Assembly (NCBI RefSeq): GCF_023278565.1
Contig: NC_064682.1
Location: 3,348,001 to 3,412,000, forward strand
Origin: Colletotrichum lupini
Taxonomy: Eukaryota; Ascomycota; Sordariomycetes; Glomerellales; Glomerellaceae
Direction: 5' to 3'
Length of the DNA: 64,000 nt
Position 1 is the first letter of the stretch, and every line of letters begins with the position of its first letter. The notes under the pieces were generated by a model. That model was given only the letters and a program-made list of their open reading frames with translations. It did not search any database and had not been told where the DNA came from. Of the stretch, positions 59,501 to 64,000 are shown one piece after another. Position numbers and translations under genes: made by a program.

Positions 59501-62500
59501 TATATATTATATTTATATTACGGAGTATAGAAGTAAAAGTTTAGAACTAAAAAATTAATAAGTCTTAGAAGCTATATAGAGCGCATTAAAGTTTACTTAT
59601 TTTATTAATAACCTTATATCTCTTTAAGAGTTTAATAATTACTAGCTTCTCGCTCTTAAGAAGTACGTTAAGAAATATATTAATAATATTATATTAGTTT
59701 ATTTTAAGGTCGAATTAAGTAGTTATTATTATTATAAGCTTAAAGGCCTTTATAATAAGCATCGAAGCGTATATATTTTATAAGGGGTTAAGTAGTTATA
59801 TATCCCCCCTCATATATATACGTACTTTTACCTCGCTAACCTCGTTATTAACGTCGTATTTATAAATATATACTTATTTTAATAAAAGTAAGATCCCTTA
59901 TTTAAAATTACGGTCGACCTCTTCTTATATATTAATATCCCTTAGCTTTTTTATTTCTATATTTATAGTATTTTTAAATAACTTTTATAGTTATAATAAG
60001 AGATATTTAATATCGCTAAACTTTTTTAATAAGCTTTAAAAGTTAATTTTAATAAGTCGTAGTATTTAAACTCCTCTAGAGCGCTCTAAATAAGTTTTAT
60101 AAACTACTCTTTTTACTATTTAACAAAGTATTATATATCCTATATTACTTTTTTTTATAGCTTTTTATTAATTAGGTATAAAAGTAAAAAAAAAAGTAGT
60201 CCTAAAGACGGTTGTAGTAATCGCTATTTCTTATATTTAAATATAAGAGCGTCGTAAAGATATTATTATTAAAACGTTATAAAAGTCTACGGGCCCGGTT
60301 TAAATACTTAGGACCTAATAGAGCTTTACTTAGTACTTAATAAGGCAGTTCTTATAAGCTCTATTCTTATATAATAATAGAGGTTTATTATAAGGGTTCC
60401 TTATTAACGTTAACTTTAGTATTAAGAATTACTTTTTTATAATTAGTATTTTATTTACTACGTACTTTAGTATTTTATTAAGAGCTATTAAGAATTAAAA
60501 ACTTAAGAACCTCTACGGTATATATAAGCGCTTATAAAGAGGATTATAAATTATATAAAGCTATTTATAACCTAGTTATTATATCCCTTTTTTTACCCCT
60601 ATCCCTAAGCTTATATAAGGGGGTTATTTTAGGGGTTAATAATAATAATAAGACTATATTAGCCTCTTTAGCCTTATTTATTATACTCTAGAGTACGTCT
60701 ATTAGTTACTTAGCGTCTTAAATAGTTAAAAATCTAATAATAATACTAATTTTAATTATAAAGTTATTTTAAGTATTAGTATTTCCGAAGTCTAGATTTA
60801 CTTCCCTAAGTACTCGAACTAATTTATTATTAGTATTAAAGAGTTTTTATATCTCTTAAATTATTAAATTTACTTACTTACTTACGATAGCTTATTCCTT
60901 ATATACGGGATTATGAAAGACTTTTTTATTAAATTTAATATTCCTTATAATAAATACTTACTTAAGCGCGGGTACTTAGACCCTATATAAGTTATATATT
61001 TTTAATATATATCTAACTAAGTATCCTATATACCCATGGGAAAGTATTTTAAACTCTTTTTAACGTATACCCCTCTTATAATCTTTATAAAAAGGGTATA
61101 CTTAGTAGTTATATACGTAAAGGCTACCGAGATACGGGGTAACCGGTTTAAAATTCCGTACTTAGTAACCCGTTTATTACTAGCGTTAATACCGCTTTTA
61201 CTAATTAATTTTTATTATAATAAGTAAATCTCCTTTATTAGCCTCCCGTAGGGTAATATTATAAATAAAAATTATTATTAATACTATTTTATTTTATAAA
61301 TTTATAAGGAGGTTTATAAAAAGGTATATCTTATAAGCTTTAGTAATTACGAGTTAATTTACTTTTTTAACGTTACCTACGGGTTTTTTTATATATAAAG
61401 GTAGAAGTTTTATTCCGATTCTTAGCTCGCTATACTACGTTTTATATACGTATTTAACGTTTATAATTAGGAGAGCGGTTTTATTATTATTTTTAAAAAA
61501 GTAGATTAGAGTCCCTTTTTAATAACGAATCGCTACTTTAAGGCTCTATAATATAAAAAACACTTCCTCCTCTATTTTTATTTTTAAAAAGAACCCCCTA
61601 AGCTACTTATTATATTTATTAAAAGTTATAAGTATATATTATTATTTATTAAAAAATAGTTCGAAATAGAAAAGATCTTAGTATATATAGTACTATAGCT
61701 ATAAGGCTCTTCTCGAGGGTAGTCTTTTTAAGACTACTATTTTAGCTTTAGATAATATATATACTTTATACTTAACTTATAATAGAGGTTTAATATATAT
61801 ACTTTAAGTCTTATATAGTAATTAATAAAGAGTATTAGGTCCGAAATAACCTATTTTAAAGTACTAAAGGAGCGTACTATTAAACCTCTTATAAGTATAT
61901 TAATATAAATAACGGAATTTTCTATAACTAACTAATAATATAATACTAACTAGGCTCTATAAGATATACTTAAAGGTTATAAAAAAAAGATAGGATTAAA
62001 AGAGCTTATATTTAAAAAAGACTAAATTATTCTTTTAAATAAGCTATTTTTTAATAATACTCTTATAAAACGTTCCCTATTATAAAGTATAATCTAGACC
62101 GTAGTACTAAAGTACGCTCCTATTTAATAAAGTCTCTAAGACTATATTAATATAAAATCCCTTAATATAAGCGACGTTTTAGAGCTTTAGATTATAAGTT
62201 CTCTTTTTCTTAGGTCTATTTAAAACGCCCTTTATAATACGAATACCGCGTATAATAATAAATAATATAATAGTTCTTAATTTAATATAATCTTTATTAC
62301 TTAATAATACGTAACTCTTAGGTTTAAGTAGGCTCTTATTATTAACTAAATATATTACTTTATAACTATTTATTACCATACTTTAAAAAAGAGGGTAAGT
62401 ACTATTTATAAGGGTATTAAAAATTACGTTTATTTTTAAATCCTAACTCTTTATAAATATAATAACTACGTAACCCTTATCTTAGTTTATTAATAAGCTC

Positions 62501-63908
62501 GCTATAAGTTAGTTAGAAGATCCTTTTAAAAACCTAGGTTTCTTAAGGGTTCTATCGTTCCTTAGCTAATTAGCTTTTTTAAGCTTATTATAAAATAATT
62601 TCTATTTACTTAATTTAATAGCGGCGAGGACTTTTTTTATATAGCTCCTTAGTATTCGTATTACTAACTTATTAACGTTTCGGCTTATAAGTGCTTATTT
62701 TAATTTTTAATATGCCGTAGGGCGCTATAAGTATACGTAATTATAAGGGTATATAACGTTACCCTTATTATTTATATTATTAACTAAATTAAAGCGTTTA
62801 ATAAAAGTAAAATAAGCCCCTCCTTAACCTAAAGGTCGTTTAGTATATACGTCCTAAGTTACTAAGCTAAATATATATATAATCTCCTCGAGGGTCCTTA
62901 TATACGTTTTAAAGGCTATTAATTTACTAAAGGTCTTATATATACGTTAGCCTTATATAAAGTTAAGTTTAAACTTAATTATAATTAAGAAGTTAAGTAT
63001 AGTAATCTCTTTATTAATTTCTAAAATATTATATAACTTAATTTAGAAATAAGTAAATTATTACTCTTTATATTAGCGTTAAGAGTTAATTTTAGTCCTC
63101 GTTTTATTAAGAGCTTATTAATATTCCTCTTAAACCGCATTCCTTATTACTAGTTCGGGGGGCGTAAATTCCTATTTTAAATATCTAACGATTCGCTATA
63201 TACTAAACTTAGCGCCGTTCTTAATAACTTTTTAAAATATATATTTATATAATATAGCGTTAACTAATTTTACTAATTACTAAGCGAGGATTTTAATATA
63301 TATATTAATAATATTACGTTCGTAAGTGATAAGTTACTTATATTTAGCGTCGAGCTCTTATTATTTTTAAATACTCTTAAGTATATAGATCCTTTTTATA
63401 AGTATAGTATAGGGATAGATTTATTTATATAAAGTAAGTAATATAGCTAGCTTTATAAAAAAAAACCTAACTTAGTTCTATAAATTACTTATACTTAAAA
63501 CAATTAAAAAGTTCGTATTAAGAGTTATATTTAAAAACTACTAATAGAGGATTTCTTAATTTCTTTAGTTATTCTCGAACGCTTTATAACGGGCTTAATA
63601 AGCTCGTAGTTCTTTTTTATTACGGGTCGTAACTAATTATCCGAATTCTAAGGGTAAAATAAGCGTTATAAAGGGGTCGAGGAATACGTTAAAATCTAGA
63701 GCGTTTAAGTTAACGTATTTCTAAACCCTAACGCCTTTATTTATAATACGAAGTACGTTAAACTATTTAATCTAATTATTATAACTAATTAGTTTAGCTT
63801 AGGCTAAAATAAGTATAAATAAGTTAATTATTTTAAAAAAATTATAAGAATCGTATTAATAAGTACGTTATCGTAGTATAGGGTCTTAATTAAGAGCTAA
63901 GCTTATAA

Positions 63909-64000
63909 TTATTATAAGTTATAGTACGTAGTAATAAGTATATAGAGTATAATAAAAGTAGCTTAATTATTAAAGTAGAAATAGATAAAAAAAAAAGGTC
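63909..64000. repeat. Right direct repeat, RIP-mutated, truncated by the window
   Basis: Aligns base for base with 56,468-56,559. It carries T or A at all 18 variable positions and continues beyond the end of the window. Confidence 0.7.

Larger units (their letters stand above)
56468..64000. mobile_element. Large RIP-degraded element, probably LTR-type, cut by the window end
   Basis: More than 7.5 kb of very AT-rich DNA. The first 92 bases (56,468-56,559) recur at 63,909-64,000 without gaps, with 18 differences, all C/T or G/A and all in the RIP direction in the right copy. A direct repeat 7,441 bp apart fits an LTR retrotransposon whose second LTR runs off the window, but a tandem duplication is possible. 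The interior has only short fragments (a 63-codon frame at 61,036-61,227 is the longest on the plus strand). I could not identify reverse transcriptase or transposase, so family and orientation are unknown. Confidence 0.65.

Noticed and set aside
62179..62379. 66-codon minus-strand frame loosely like a copia protease/GAG region
   Set aside because: The resemblance rests on a few hydrophobic positions in very AT-rich DNA. It is too weak to assign the large element to copia.

Overview
The window comes from the nuclear genome of a filamentous ascomycete (Pezizomycotina, probably a Sordariomycete). The genes have short introns of about 48-150 nt with GT..AG ends and CTAAC/CTGAC-type branch sites. 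The protein families are typically fungal (ARO4-type DAHP synthase, mitochondrial mL50, CSC1/OSCA channel, Zn2Cys6 regulator, 25-aa Cys-rich metallothionein). GC-balanced gene islands alternate abruptly with very AT-rich blocks whose changes are C-to-T and G-to-A transitions that turn CAA/CAG codons into stops. That is the signature of repeat-induced point mutation (RIP). The genus cannot be fixed from the sequence.

Gene island 1 (about 1.3-28.4 kb) holds, in order: a weak 161-codon ORF (-); DAHP synthase (+); a small Cys-rich secretory-pathway membrane protein (-) divergent from mitoribosomal mL50 (+); a 567-aa low-complexity protein (+); a cyanovirin-N homology (CVNH) protein (-); a tiny metallothionein (-); an F-box-like protein (-); a class V PLP aminotransferase (+) followed by a Zn2Cys6 transcription factor (+); a second, related F-box-like protein (-); and a TauD/TfdA dioxygenase (-). 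Several are split by introns, and the exon joins given here were worked out from reading frame, splice sites and family motifs.

An AT-rich RIP block (about 28.9-33.65 kb) separates that island from gene island 2 (33.8-38.95 kb), which has an HxxxD acyltransferase (+) convergent with a CSC1/OSCA-type membrane channel (-).

From 39 kb on I find no intact gene. About 4 kb of ordinary-GC DNA is followed by a complete but RIP-killed Ty1/copia retrotransposon in minus orientation (43,123-50,091), with two 202-bp LTRs and a 5-bp TCAAC target duplication. Next is about 4.3 kb of GC-normal DNA with decayed coding relics, then a complete RIP-killed Fot1/pogo transposon (54,368-56,254) with perfect 44-bp terminal inverted repeats and TA target sites. 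The last segment is a large RIP-degraded element that starts at about 56,468 and runs off the window; a direct repeat of its left end begins again at 63,909.

The genes are mostly housekeeping or solitary. The only neighbourhood that looks like a small functional unit is aminotransferase plus Zn2Cys6 regulator, 321 bp apart and flanked by two related F-box-like genes, with a dioxygenase just beyond. No clearly new biological system could be demonstrated. The most informative structures are the exact transposon boundaries, the way RIP spares their outer edges, and several unusual splice arrangements.
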